A stretch of 12,705 nt of DNA from contig JAITDV010000548.1 in assembly GCA_031282385.1 (NCBI GenBank), positions 1-12,705 of the forward strand, read 5' to 3'. Below the pieces are notes generated by a model. The model was not told where the DNA came from. It saw only the letters and a program-made list of their open reading frames with translations, and did not search any database. A program made the position numbers and the translations under genes. This stretch comes from Planctomycetaceae bacterium. GTDB taxonomy: Bacteria; Planctomycetota; Planctomycetia; Pirellulales; Thermoguttaceae. This document shows, piece after piece, positions 6,570 to 12,705 of the stretch. Positions within the stretch are counted from its first letter, which is position 1. Each line of letters opens with the position of its first letter.

Positions 6570-8063
6570 ATGAATAATTTGATGTTATTCCTGATAATTT
6601 CGAACGCGATAATTTGCATCCTTATCGGATACAATATTGCGATTATGTTTCAAAAGGGACATCCAAACGGAAAAGAGACACTCTGGCTTATAGTTCATAC
6701 GATTATTCCGCCATCTACAATTAAATTTATGTCCGAAACTGTTGCGTATCGTTTACCGTTTATTGATATTGCCCGCGTACTAAAACTGAAACATAAAGAG
6801 TTGCCGCGTACCGAACCAGTAGTTGAACAACCTGCACAAACACACATTGAAGAAAATAGCCTCGAACAAATAATGGAAACTTTCACATCAGCAAATGTCG
6901 GAGACTTGCTCGAAGTTCAGAATGAGGATTTATCGTTTATGATACCTGAACAAGAAATTTTTGATGACGAAATTGCAGAGATATTAAGCGAACAAACAAC
7001 AGAATCATGGCTTGTCAACGATAAACAAGTCGAAACATCGTTACTGCGGCTCAATACGGTAATGATGAAAAGCGGTCTTTTTGCGGCGGAACTTGACTGG
7101 CGTATTCGGAGTTTACGCGGAACAATGGAGATGAAAGATATTGAACAATTTGTAACAGAATTGCAGGACGATTGCAAAAATTATCTTGAAACACAAGCAA
7201 CTATTTCACAACAAATGCTTGAACGATTAGACGAATTCGGTGAGTTACGTTATCTTGCAGAAGAAGTTGATTACGCAAATATGGAGCAATCAGCACAAGT
7301 TGAAACCACACTCAACAACCTCAATACAATCCGTCAAACAAAATCTCCAGACGAAGCGGCAAATAGATTATTACGCGAACTTGCAAGTTTACGCGTCGCA
7401 AGACACAAGTTACGCGATATGCAAGATAAAACTTACATCAACGTCGTATTCTACGAAAACCGTGAAGATAACATCCCACAACAACTATTCCACGACGAAC
7501 AACTAGGAATCCGAAGCCGAATCGGTCTGGAAATGGCTATACACAACTGGTGGCAACAAAAAAGACACCAAACCAGACAATTCACTTTCGCACTCCTCGA
7601 TTTTGTAAGGTTCGGAGAAATAAACGACGAATACGGAATTAAACCGGCAGATAAAATCTTAAAAAACTACGGACAATTGCTCGAAGGAAAATTTGACAAA
7701 TCCGATCTGGTCGGTATCTTTTGCGGTAACTGCTACTTAATCGTAACACAAAATATCGGATTGCAAAAAACAATAACAGAAATCGAACGCATCAGACAAC
7801 TTTGCGAAAAAACAAGATTCATCGGTACAAGCTTAAACAAAGAAATTCACATGCAATTAACTTGCGGAATAACCGAAGCTCTAGGAACACAAACCCCAGC
7901 AGAAGTTTTTCAATGCCTCGAAAAAACTCTGTCCGCCGCAAAAAAAGCAGGCAAAAACCGCACTTTCAACTTCATACACGGACCTCTAAATAAACCGCCC
8001 GAAGAAATAATCGCCCCAAATCTAGTTGATAAAGATGATAATCCAGCGTTAATCATTGATTAA
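6570..8063 (+). CDS. Membrane protein with degenerate GGDEF domain
   Basis: The protein has 497 residues from ATG 6570. ATG 6582 and a longer TTG start at 6513 are possible; no SD site decides. One hydrophobic segment near the N-terminus (about residues 3-27, LFLIISNAIICILIGYN) should anchor it, leaving the rest in the cytoplasm. An acidic linker and a long helical, coiled-coil-like part follow. The GGDEF fold runs from about 312 to 468: SRIGLE corresponds to the domain's start, the FGEINDEYGIKPAD block is well kept, and AKKAGKNR matches the usual end. The signature GGDEF loop itself reads CGNCY at 385-389, so the residues for metal and catalysis are missing and no RxxD inhibitory site is visible. 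It is therefore unlikely to make cyclic di-GMP; a binding or scaffold role is inference. Inverted B-A repeat pairs flank the gene. Confidence 0.8.
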   Translation: MNNLMLFLIISNAIICILIGYNIAIMFQKGHPNGKETLWLIVHTIIPPSTIKFMSETVAYRLPFIDIARVLKLKHKELPRTEPVVEQPAQTHIEENSLEQIMETFTSANVGDLLEVQNEDLSFMIPEQEIFDDEIAEILSEQTTESWLVNDKQVETSLLRLNTVMMKSGLFAAELDWRIRSLRGTMEMKDIEQFVTELQDDCKNYLETQATISQQMLERLDEFGELRYLAEEVDYANMEQSAQVETTLNNLNTIRQTKSPDEAANRLLRELASLRVARHKLRDMQDKTYINVVFYENREDNIPQQLFHDEQLGIRSRIGLEMAIHNWWQQKRHQTRQFTFALLDFVRFGEINDEYGIKPADKILKNYGQLLEGKFDKSDLVGIFCGNCYLIVTQNIGLQKTITEIERIRQLCEKTRFIGTSLNKEIHMQLTCGITEALGTQTPAEVFQCLEKTLSAAKKAGKNRTFNFIHGPLNKPPEEIIAPNLVDKDDNPALIID

Positions 8064-8133
8064 AAATACAACTAGATTTTTTGTTACAATTAATTATTTT
8101 GCCCGCAAAAAATATAAATTATACGGCTCGTAT

Positions 8134-8227
8134 ACTGTTTGTACTATAAATTGCGTGACTCAAGAGCGTAAAAGCCTGCTTTCAGATAAGTAAGCAGGCG
8201 GCAAAGGAAATTTAAAGAGAGAACAGT
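8134..8227 (-). repeat. Family A repeat, copy A6 (reverse orientation)
   Basis: A 94-bp inverted copy: ACTGTTTGTACTATAAATTG at its left and AAATTTAAAGAGAGAACAGT at its right. The central stem GCCTGCTT / AAGCAGGC (loop TCAGATAAGT) is perfect. It lies 70 bases after the GGDEF-like gene and abuts element B3. Confidence 0.88.
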
Positions 8228-8232
8228 TTAAT

Positions 8233-8586
8233 AGACCTTTTCTCTAACCTAAAAATACATCAGTCCAACAAAAAAACTACAACGAAAAACCGCCTTTAAC
8301 TCCTCCGAAACCACCCCTAACCCCTCCGAAGGAGGGGAATAAGAAGATGCCTCCGAAGGAGGGGAATAAGAAGATGCTTCCGAAGGAGAGGAATAAGAAG
8401 ATGCCTCCGAAGGAGGGGAATAAGAAGATGTTTCCGAAGGAGAGGAATAAGAAGATGCTTCCGAAGGAGAGGAATAAGAAGATGCTTCCGAAGGTGGGGA
8501 ATAAGAAGATGCTTCCGAGTGAGGGGAATTATTCCCCTCCTTCGGAGGGGTCAGGGGTGGTCTCCTACAGGTTAGCGAAAAGGTCT
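8233..8586 (+). mobile_element. Family B MITE-like element, copy B3 (expanded)
   Basis: A 354-bp copy with ends AGACCTTTTCTCTAACCT and AGGTTAGCGAAAAGGTCT, flanked by AAT on both sides, as expected of a 3-bp target duplication. It is longer than B1 by about five 27-bp units because of the tandem array at 8323-8538. The outer arms, ACCACCCCTAACCCCTCC and the matching GGAGGGGTCAGGGGTGGT, are inverted, so the whole element could fold back on itself. Confidence 0.87.
8323..8538 (+). repeat. 27-bp tandem repeat array inside B3
   Basis: Seven full units start at 8323, 8350, 8377, 8404, 8431, 8458 and 8485, and an eighth merges into the right arm. The unit is CCTCCGAAGGAGGGG followed by AATAAGAAGATG, with scattered C/T and G/A changes. 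Each unit has the palindrome CCTCCGAAGGAGG and an SD-like AAGGAGG about 10 bases before an ATG. Because 27 is divisible by three, the array reads through in frame as a nine-residue repeat (MPPKEGNKK-like). Units abut directly, with no spacers. Confidence 0.92.
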
Positions 8587-8836
8587 AATATAACTCTTCG
8601 GGCGTTTCTTGAATATTCACGCAATGATAAGTATAATGTGCAGATTGTTAAAAAATAGTAATTATTTCTGTGGAATTTTCGTTTTTTTGGGGCAATTTCA
8701 ATGAGTAGTGAGTTCAATTTTCAATTGTAATTCCCGCAGTATATTCAATATTGCCGAACCCCTAATTGTATTTTCGTTAAATTGACTTTAAAACAAATAA
8801 ATTAGAACAAATAAGATTAATAAAATTTTTTGCATT
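8587..8836. other. Gene-free stretch before moxR
   Basis: This AT-rich sequence contains no recognised gene or element. It should hold the moxR promoter, but I cannot place one with confidence. Confidence 0.35.
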
Positions 8837-9826
8837 ATGAGTAGTGATATTCAACAAATCCGTAACATTGTTACAAGTCAGATGGATAAAATAAACGCCA
8901 TTCGGCAGGAAGTTGCACGAACAATTGTTGGTCAGGAAGTGATGATCAATGGTCTTTTGATTGGGTTGTTGACGCATGGTCATATTTTACTTGAAGGCGT
9001 ACCCGGGCTAGCCAAAACAACTGCTATCAAATCGCTCGCAGAAGTTATCGCAACTAAATTTCAACGCATACAATTCACGCCGGATCTTCTGCCGGCAGAT
9101 TTGATCGGTACAATGATCTACTTGCCTAATGAAGGAACTTTTAAAACACGAAAAGGACCAATATTCACAAATTTTGTACTTGCAGATGAAATCAACCGCG
9201 CACCATCAAAAGTACAATCAGCTCTGTTGGAAGCGATGCAAGAAAGACAAATCACTATCGGCGATGAAACATATCATCTCGAAGGTTTATTTCTGGTCAT
9301 GGCAACACAAAATCCAATCGAACAAGAAGGAACATATCCGTTGCCTGAAGCGCAAGTTGATCGGTTTATGCTGAAATTGAAAATTACTTATCCGTCAAAA
9401 GACGATGAACGGTTAATACTTGATCGCGCATTATCAAACGAACAAATACACGTTAATCCAGTTGTAACAGCAGCCGATATTATCGCAATGCAACAAATAA
9501 CAGAACGGATTTATATTGACGAAAGTGTAAAAGAATATATTTTGTCAATTATTCGGGCAACACGATTTCCCGAATCAATGGGCTTAAAACAGATCAAACA
9601 TTTAATTGAGTTTGGCGCATCGCCCAGAGCAACAATATTTCTCGGCAAAGGCGCAAAAGCAACAGCTTTTCTAGCAGGACGCGGTTACGTTACTCCGCAA
9701 GATGTTAAAGATATAGCTTACAACGTGTTGAGACACCGCATAATTTTGACTTACGAAGCAGAAGCCGAAGAAACAACATCAGAAAAAATCATCGAAAAAA
9801 TTCTCGACACAATACCTGTCCCGTAA
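8837..9826 (+). CDS. moxR: MoxR-family AAA+ ATPase
   Basis: The protein has 329 residues, a normal length for the family, from ATG 8837; no SD site is visible upstream. Walker A is GVPGLAKTT at 54-62, Walker B ends LADE at 115-118 and continues INRAPSKVQSALLEAMQERQ, and the sensor region is ATQNPIEQEGTYPLPEAQVDRF at 156-177. Near the C-terminus GASPRA and the lid-domain sequence VTPQDVKDIAYNVLRHR are typical. MoxR ATPases are thought to act as chaperone-like motors that mature or load metal ions into partner proteins, usually with VWA and DUF58 proteins encoded next door. Here the next gene is an unrelated secreted DUF6807 protein, so the partner must lie elsewhere. The gene symbol is a family label. 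Confidence 0.95.
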   Translation: MSSDIQQIRNIVTSQMDKINAIRQEVARTIVGQEVMINGLLIGLLTHGHILLEGVPGLAKTTAIKSLAEVIATKFQRIQFTPDLLPADLIGTMIYLPNEGTFKTRKGPIFTNFVLADEINRAPSKVQSALLEAMQERQITIGDETYHLEGLFLVMATQNPIEQEGTYPLPEAQVDRFMLKLKITYPSKDDERLILDRALSNEQIHVNPVVTAADIIAMQQITERIYIDESVKEYILSIIRATRFPESMGLKQIKHLIEFGASPRATIFLGKGAKATAFLAGRGYVTPQDVKDIAYNVLRHRIILTYEAEAEETTSEKIIEKILDTIPVP

Positions 9827-9830
9827 AATA

Positions 9831-9906
9831 TTCACACTTTAATTTGCCTTTGCCTGTATTCTGATAAGGAATGTCTGTGAAGGTAAAGGAATGTAATGTG
9901 TGAGTG
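9831..9906 (+). terminator. Chimeric family A palindrome, possible terminator after moxR
   Basis: TTCACACTTTAATTTGCCTTTGCC (split here by drift) pairs imperfectly with GGTAAAGGAATGTAATGTGTGA. Both arms resemble the family A left half, so this is the mirror image of palindrome A2. It starts 5 bases after the moxR stop and would fold into a long hairpin. A weak T-rich tail (GATTTAAAAATAG) follows. A transcription-stop role is inferred from position only. Confidence 0.4.
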
Positions 9907-9943
9907 ATTTAAAAATAGTTTAAAATTTTAATCGGAGCTTTCA

Positions 9944-10972
9944 ATGATTAATAAAAATTTGATTTGTGTTTTTGTGATTCTTTTTTGTCTTTTATTTTGC
10001 AGAGATGTTTTTGCGGAAGAGTTATTTCAATTTAAGGAAGATAACGGCAAACGTCTTATTTTGATGGAAGGCAAGTTACCGGTTTTCGTTTATTGTTTTG
10101 ATGTTGTTGAGCATGAGTGGGTTCCAAAAAAAGATACACGCCGTATGGCGGGTTGTTATATTCATCCGTTGTATGGTCTCAATGGTGAAGTGTTGACGGA
10201 CAATGCGCCGACGGATCATTTTCATCATCATGGCGTTTTTTGGACGTGGCCGCATGTTGGCGTTCATGAGGCGGACGGCAAGGTTAAGAATTACGATCTT
10301 TGGACAAGTAACACAGCTCTCAAACAACATTTTGTTCGTTGGATTGATAAGAAAGTATCATCGGATACGGCGTTTTTTGAGGTTGAGAACGGTTGGTTTG
10401 TCGGCAACCCTGTTGAAGCTAACAAGATTATGTCAGAGCAAGTAAAAATTGTCGTACATCGAATTCAAACCGACAATGCCGGATTGAGATCACGCGCAAT
10501 TGATTTAAATTTTGTTCTGAAATCTGTTGCCAAGCCGATTTCATTAAGAGGCTGCGAAGGCAAAAGTTATGGCGGTTTATCGATTCGCTTTAAACCGTAC
10601 ATTCCTGAAAATGAACGGGGCAAAAAAAATGTGTCGGCAAAAAAAAATGATGTCAATATTATTACTACACCAAAAGGAATCGCAAAATCAGATTTACCGG
10701 AAACGCCATTAGCGTGGGCGGATTACACGTCAAAATTTGATGGGAAAAATACCGCAGCCGGAGCAGCAATTTTTGTACCCAAAACACATCCCGATTATCC
10801 GCCAACATGGTTGACACGTTATTATGGTCCGCTTTGCTTAGGTTGGCCCGGAGTCAAGGGACGGTTGTTCCAACCCGATGAAGAGATTCGTTTGAGCTAC
10901 CGCATCTGGATTCACGACGGCAATGTAACAAACCAACAAATCGAAAAATACTACAACGAATATAACCGCTAG
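9944..10972 (+). CDS. Secreted DUF6807 (PmoA-like) protein
   Basis: The protein has 342 residues from ATG 9944, with GGAG 7 bases upstream. A signal peptide is clear: NK near the start, hydrophobic CVFVILFCLLF, and a likely cut after DVFA at residue 24. The mature protein carries the family hallmarks YIHPLYGLNGEVLTD (72-86) and DHFHHHGVFWTWP (91-103), a histidine-rich block. Databases often call this family methane oxygenase PmoA, but it is unrelated to the membrane subunit of particulate methane monooxygenase. In planctomycetes it is usually found among secreted or sugar-related proteins of unknown activity. The gene follows moxR on the same strand after 117 bases and a hairpin, so cotranscription is uncertain. 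Its TAG stop lies inside a family B end sequence. Confidence 0.85.
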   Translation: MINKNLICVFVILFCLLFCRDVFAEELFQFKEDNGKRLILMEGKLPVFVYCFDVVEHEWVPKKDTRRMAGCYIHPLYGLNGEVLTDNAPTDHFHHHGVFWTWPHVGVHEADGKVKNYDLWTSNTALKQHFVRWIDKKVSSDTAFFEVENGWFVGNPVEANKIMSEQVKIVVHRIQTDNAGLRSRAIDLNFVLKSVAKPISLRGCEGKSYGGLSIRFKPYIPENERGKKNVSAKKNDVNIITTPKGIAKSDLPETPLAWADYTSKFDGKNTAAGAAIFVPKTHPDYPPTWLTRYYGPLCLGWPGVKGRLFQPDEEIRLSYRIWIHDGNVTNQQIEKYYNEYNR

Positions 10973-10983
10973 CGAAAAGGTCT
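10970..10983 (+). repeat. Solo family B terminus at the DUF6807 stop codon
   Basis: TAGCGAAAAGGTCT, followed by AAT, is identical over 17 bases to the right end and flank of element B3 (8573-8589). No other part of a B element is present. The TAG is the stop codon of the DUF6807 gene, so an insertion or excision scar may have shaped the end of the protein. Confidence 0.6.
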
Positions 10984-10992
10984 AATTTAAAA

Positions 10993-11011
10993 TGCAAAAA
11001 AACGTTTTGCA
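10993..11011 (-). terminator. Weak hairpin between convergent DUF6807 and rarA genes
   Basis: TGCAAAA and TTTTGCA form a perfect 7-bp stem with a 5-base loop. On the minus strand it is followed by TTTTAAA, as expected after rarA. The stem is AT-rich and therefore weak. It overlaps the inverted repeat that flanks rarA. Confidence 0.35.
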
Positions 11012-11022
11012 AAAGTTCAGTT
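11005..11022 (+). repeat. Inverted repeat flanking rarA, 3' side
   Basis: TTTTGCAAAAGTTCAGTT is the exact inverse complement of 12420-12437 on the other side of rarA. The similarity continues outward and inward with small gaps (AACG before it; a run of A after it). The pair encloses the whole rarA gene, its start signals and its stop. Confidence 0.75.
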
Positions 11023-11082
11023 AAAAAAATACAAGGGAAGTTTTTAGAATTTCTATTAAGTATATTTATTTTGTGTAGATTG

Positions 11083-12396
11083 TTATTGAGTTTTTAGTTG
11101 TTGTTTTATCCATTCTAATCTTTTTGCTAACTCAATTTCAAAACCGCGATCTGTTGGTCTGTAATAATTCTTTTCAACTCCAAGATATTCTTGATTAACA
11201 ATGCCATCTTTTGAATTATGCGCATAAATATATCCTACATGTCCCATTGCTTTTGAACCTTTGTAATTTGCATCCCTCAAATGTCGCGGTACTGGAATAA
11301 CACGACTTGCCTCAACATCTTCTTTCGCTTCATAAATTGCATTTGTTGCCGAATTTGATTTCGGCGCACAAGCTAAATAAATTACCGCTTGCGCCAAATT
11401 CAATTGACATTCCGGCAAGCCTACAATCTCACATGCTTGTGCTGTTGCCACTGCAAGCGGTAACGCTGCCGGTTCTGCATTGCCTACATCTTCACTCGCC
11501 AATATTACCAGACGCCGCGCAAGAAAACGAATATCCTCACCCCCAACCAACATTTTGGCTAACCAATAAATTGCCGCATCCGGATCACTGCCTCTGATAC
11601 TTTTGATCAACGCGCTAATTGTATCATAATGCGAATCACCATCCCTGTCATACAACACCATTTTCTTTTGCACCGACTCACAAGCTAATTCGCGAGTAAA
11701 CTCAATAACTTCAGAGTTACTTGAAAGCACACCGATTTCCAATGCACTAATTGCACGTCTTGCATCGCCTTCACTTACTTCCGCAAGAAAATCAAGTGCA
11801 GATTCATGCAAATTGATTTTGTATTTCCCAAGACCGCGTTCACGATCAGTTGCTGCTCGGCGGATTAATTCTTTAACTTGATCATTTGTAAGAACCTCAA
11901 ATTGAAATATCCGGCTGCGGCTCAATAATGCGTTATTGATAGTAAAATACGGATTCTCCGTTGTTGCTCCAACAAGAATAACTATTCCGTTTTCTACTTC
12001 AGGCAATAAAACATCTTGTTGTGCTTTGTTGAAACGGTGAATTTCATCAATGAATAAAAGTGTTTTTTGTTTATCGGCGGAAAGTCGTTCGTCGGCTTCT
12101 GTCAGAATTTCACGAAGTTGTTTTACTCCATCTGAAACTGCACTGATTTGACGGAATACGCTACGGCTCGATCTTGCCAAAATATAGGCAAGCGTAGTTT
12201 TACCCGTACCCGGCGGACCATGAAAAATTACAGACCCCAATCTGTCCGCCAAAAGAAGACGCCGAAGCAATTTGCCCTCGCCAAGAAAATGACCTTGACC
12301 GACAAATTCCTCCAACGTCTGCGGACGCATCCGAACTGCAAGCGGCGCAACACTACGACGATTCTCCAACTCATCATGTTCAAATAAAGATACCAA
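11083..12396 (-). CDS. rarA: Replication-associated recombination protein A (RarA/MgsA AAA+ ATPase)
   Basis: The protein has 437 residues. The start is a TTG at 12396; GGAG lies 8 bases upstream, and no ATG lies near enough to keep the conserved LRPxTLEEFxGQ-like region (here VRMRPQTLEEFVGQ, 21-34). Walker A is GPPGTGKTT at 60-68, Walker B LLFIDE at 113-118, sensor 1 GATTENP at 143-149, the arginine-finger region LLSRSR at 157-162, and sensor 2 GDARRA at 210-215. The C-terminal half holds the family's clamp-loader-like tetramerisation part, including SEDVGNAEPAAL, the NAIYEAKEDVE block and VPRHLRDANYKG. RarA is a cytoplasmic ATPase that works at stalled replication forks and interacts with single-strand binding protein in bacteria where it has been studied. 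It stands alone here, bracketed by an 18-bp inverted repeat. Confidence 0.96.
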   Translation of the reverse strand: MVSLFEHDELENRRSVAPLAVRMRPQTLEEFVGQGHFLGEGKLLRRLLLADRLGSVIFHGPPGTGKTTLAYILARSSRSVFRQISAVSDGVKQLREILTEADERLSADKQKTLLFIDEIHRFNKAQQDVLLPEVENGIVILVGATTENPYFTINNALLSRSRIFQFEVLTNDQVKELIRRAATDRERGLGKYKINLHESALDFLAEVSEGDARRAISALEIGVLSSNSEVIEFTRELACESVQKKMVLYDRDGDSHYDTISALIKSIRGSDPDAAIYWLAKMLVGGEDIRFLARRLVILASEDVGNAEPAALPLAVATAQACEIVGLPECQLNLAQAVIYLACAPKSNSATNAIYEAKEDVEASRVIPVPRHLRDANYKGSKAMGHVGYIYAHNSKDGIVNQEYLGVEKNYYRPTDRGFEIELAKRLEWIKQQLKTQ

Positions 12397-12419
12397 TTTA
12401 AATTCTCCGTCTATTTTTC

Positions 12420-12437
12420 AACTGAACTTTTGCAAAA
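12420..12437 (-). repeat. Inverted repeat flanking rarA, 5' side
   Basis: AACTGAACTTTTGCAAAA pairs exactly with 11005-11022. Both arms contain the small palindrome TTTTGCAAAA. This arm lies 23 bases upstream of the rarA start codon and may overlap the promoter. Confidence 0.75.
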
Positions 12438-12546
12438 TGGCGTTTAACACTATAAATTTGAGTATGAAATGTTTATCAAATTACTGTTTTTTTTGATGCA
12501 TTATTGTAACAATAATTATGTTAGTCAAAAATGAAAATCGTATCTA

Positions 12547-12595
12547 TTCAGCCGTGTGTTTCTTATCGTCAACTATTCTGTTACCCAAGACCAAT
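12547..12595 (+). repeat. Repeat C, copy 2
   Basis: This stretch matches 1852-1901, from TTCAGCCGTGTG to the final CAAT. It stops exactly at the left end of element B5, consistent with B5 having inserted into a C repeat. Confidence 0.6.
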
Positions 12596-12705
12596 AGACT
12601 TTTTCACTAACCTAAAAATACATCAACGCAACAAAAAATCTACAACGAAAAACCGCCTTTAACTCCTCCGAGACCACCCCTAACCCCTCCGAAGGAGGGG
12701 AATAA
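12596..12705 (+). mobile_element. Family B MITE-like element, copy B5 (cut by the window edge)
   Basis: Starts AGACTTTTTCACTAACCT after the flank AAT and continues with AAAAATACATCAACGCAAC, the ACCGCCTTTAACTCCTCC arm and the first 27-bp unit, which the window edge cuts after AATAA. It is in the same orientation as B1 and B3. Confidence 0.85.

Noticed and set aside
6570..8063. Active diguanylate cyclase
   Set aside because: The GGDEF loop reads CGNCY, lacking the residues needed for metal binding and catalysis.
8323..8538. 27-bp direct repeats as a CRISPR array
   Set aside because: Units abut with no unique spacers, and no cas genes are present. It is a tandem repeat inside a family B element.
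8347..8658. 103-residue frame MPPKEGNKK... as a real gene
   Set aside because: It is created by the in-frame tandem repeat and the B3 right arm, and nothing resembles it in B1 or B2. It is kept as a finding, not as a CDS.
9944..10972. Particulate methane monooxygenase subunit, as the family name PmoA suggests
   Set aside because: The sequence is a soluble secreted DUF6807 protein with one signal peptide and no multiple membrane helices. The name is a database misnomer.
1..12705. tRNA, rRNA or known riboswitch genes
   Set aside because: I looked in all gaps on both strands and saw no cloverleaf, rRNA core or recognised riboswitch consensus. Weakly conserved RNAs cannot be excluded by eye.

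Overview
The window is AT-rich bacterial DNA, most likely from a planctomycete or a close relative of that superphylum. The main pointers are two DUF1559 proteins (prepilin-like N-terminus, C-terminal H-x9-D-G motif), a small transthyretin-like lipoprotein encoded between them, a PmoA-like DUF6807 protein, and a divergent GGDEF protein. Genes are widely spaced, and several use TTG starts or lack a clear Shine-Dalgarno (SD) site. I cannot name a species.

Layout: 1-291 is a repeat element plus remnants. A membrane-anchored or exported metallophosphoesterase lies on the minus strand (292-1350). A repeat-rich gap follows (1396-2375). Next is a minus-strand cluster: DUF1559 (2376-3449), lipoprotein (3724-4239) and DUF1559 (4431-5495). 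A second repeat-rich gap (5496-6569) leads to a plus-strand gene for a one-pass membrane protein with a degenerate GGDEF domain (6570-8063). That gene is bracketed by inverted composite repeats. Then come moxR (8837-9826, plus), a secreted DUF6807 protein (9944-10972, plus) and rarA (11083-12396, minus). The right edge cuts through another repeat element.

The striking content is between the genes. Family A is about 97 bp with imperfect terminal inverted repeats (ACTGTTC...GAACAGT) and a central 8-bp GC-rich hairpin. It has full copies at 121, 3512, 4277, 6409 and 8134, and two chimeric palindromes at 2288 and 9831. Family B has AGACCTTTTC-type termini and a variable number of 27-bp tandem units. 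It has full copies at 1590, 6212 and 8233, a cut copy at the right edge (12596), a solo end at 10970, and possibly an end at base 1. A near-identical uninterrupted copy of the B1 flanks lies at 5821-5904. It gives a filled/empty site pair, so family B is, or was, a mobile MITE-like element. No transposase lies in the window.

The DUF1559/lipoprotein trio probably makes cell-surface proteins. The other genes (phosphoesterase, GGDEF-like, MoxR, DUF6807, RarA) show no obvious shared pathway and look like independent transcription units separated by repeats.
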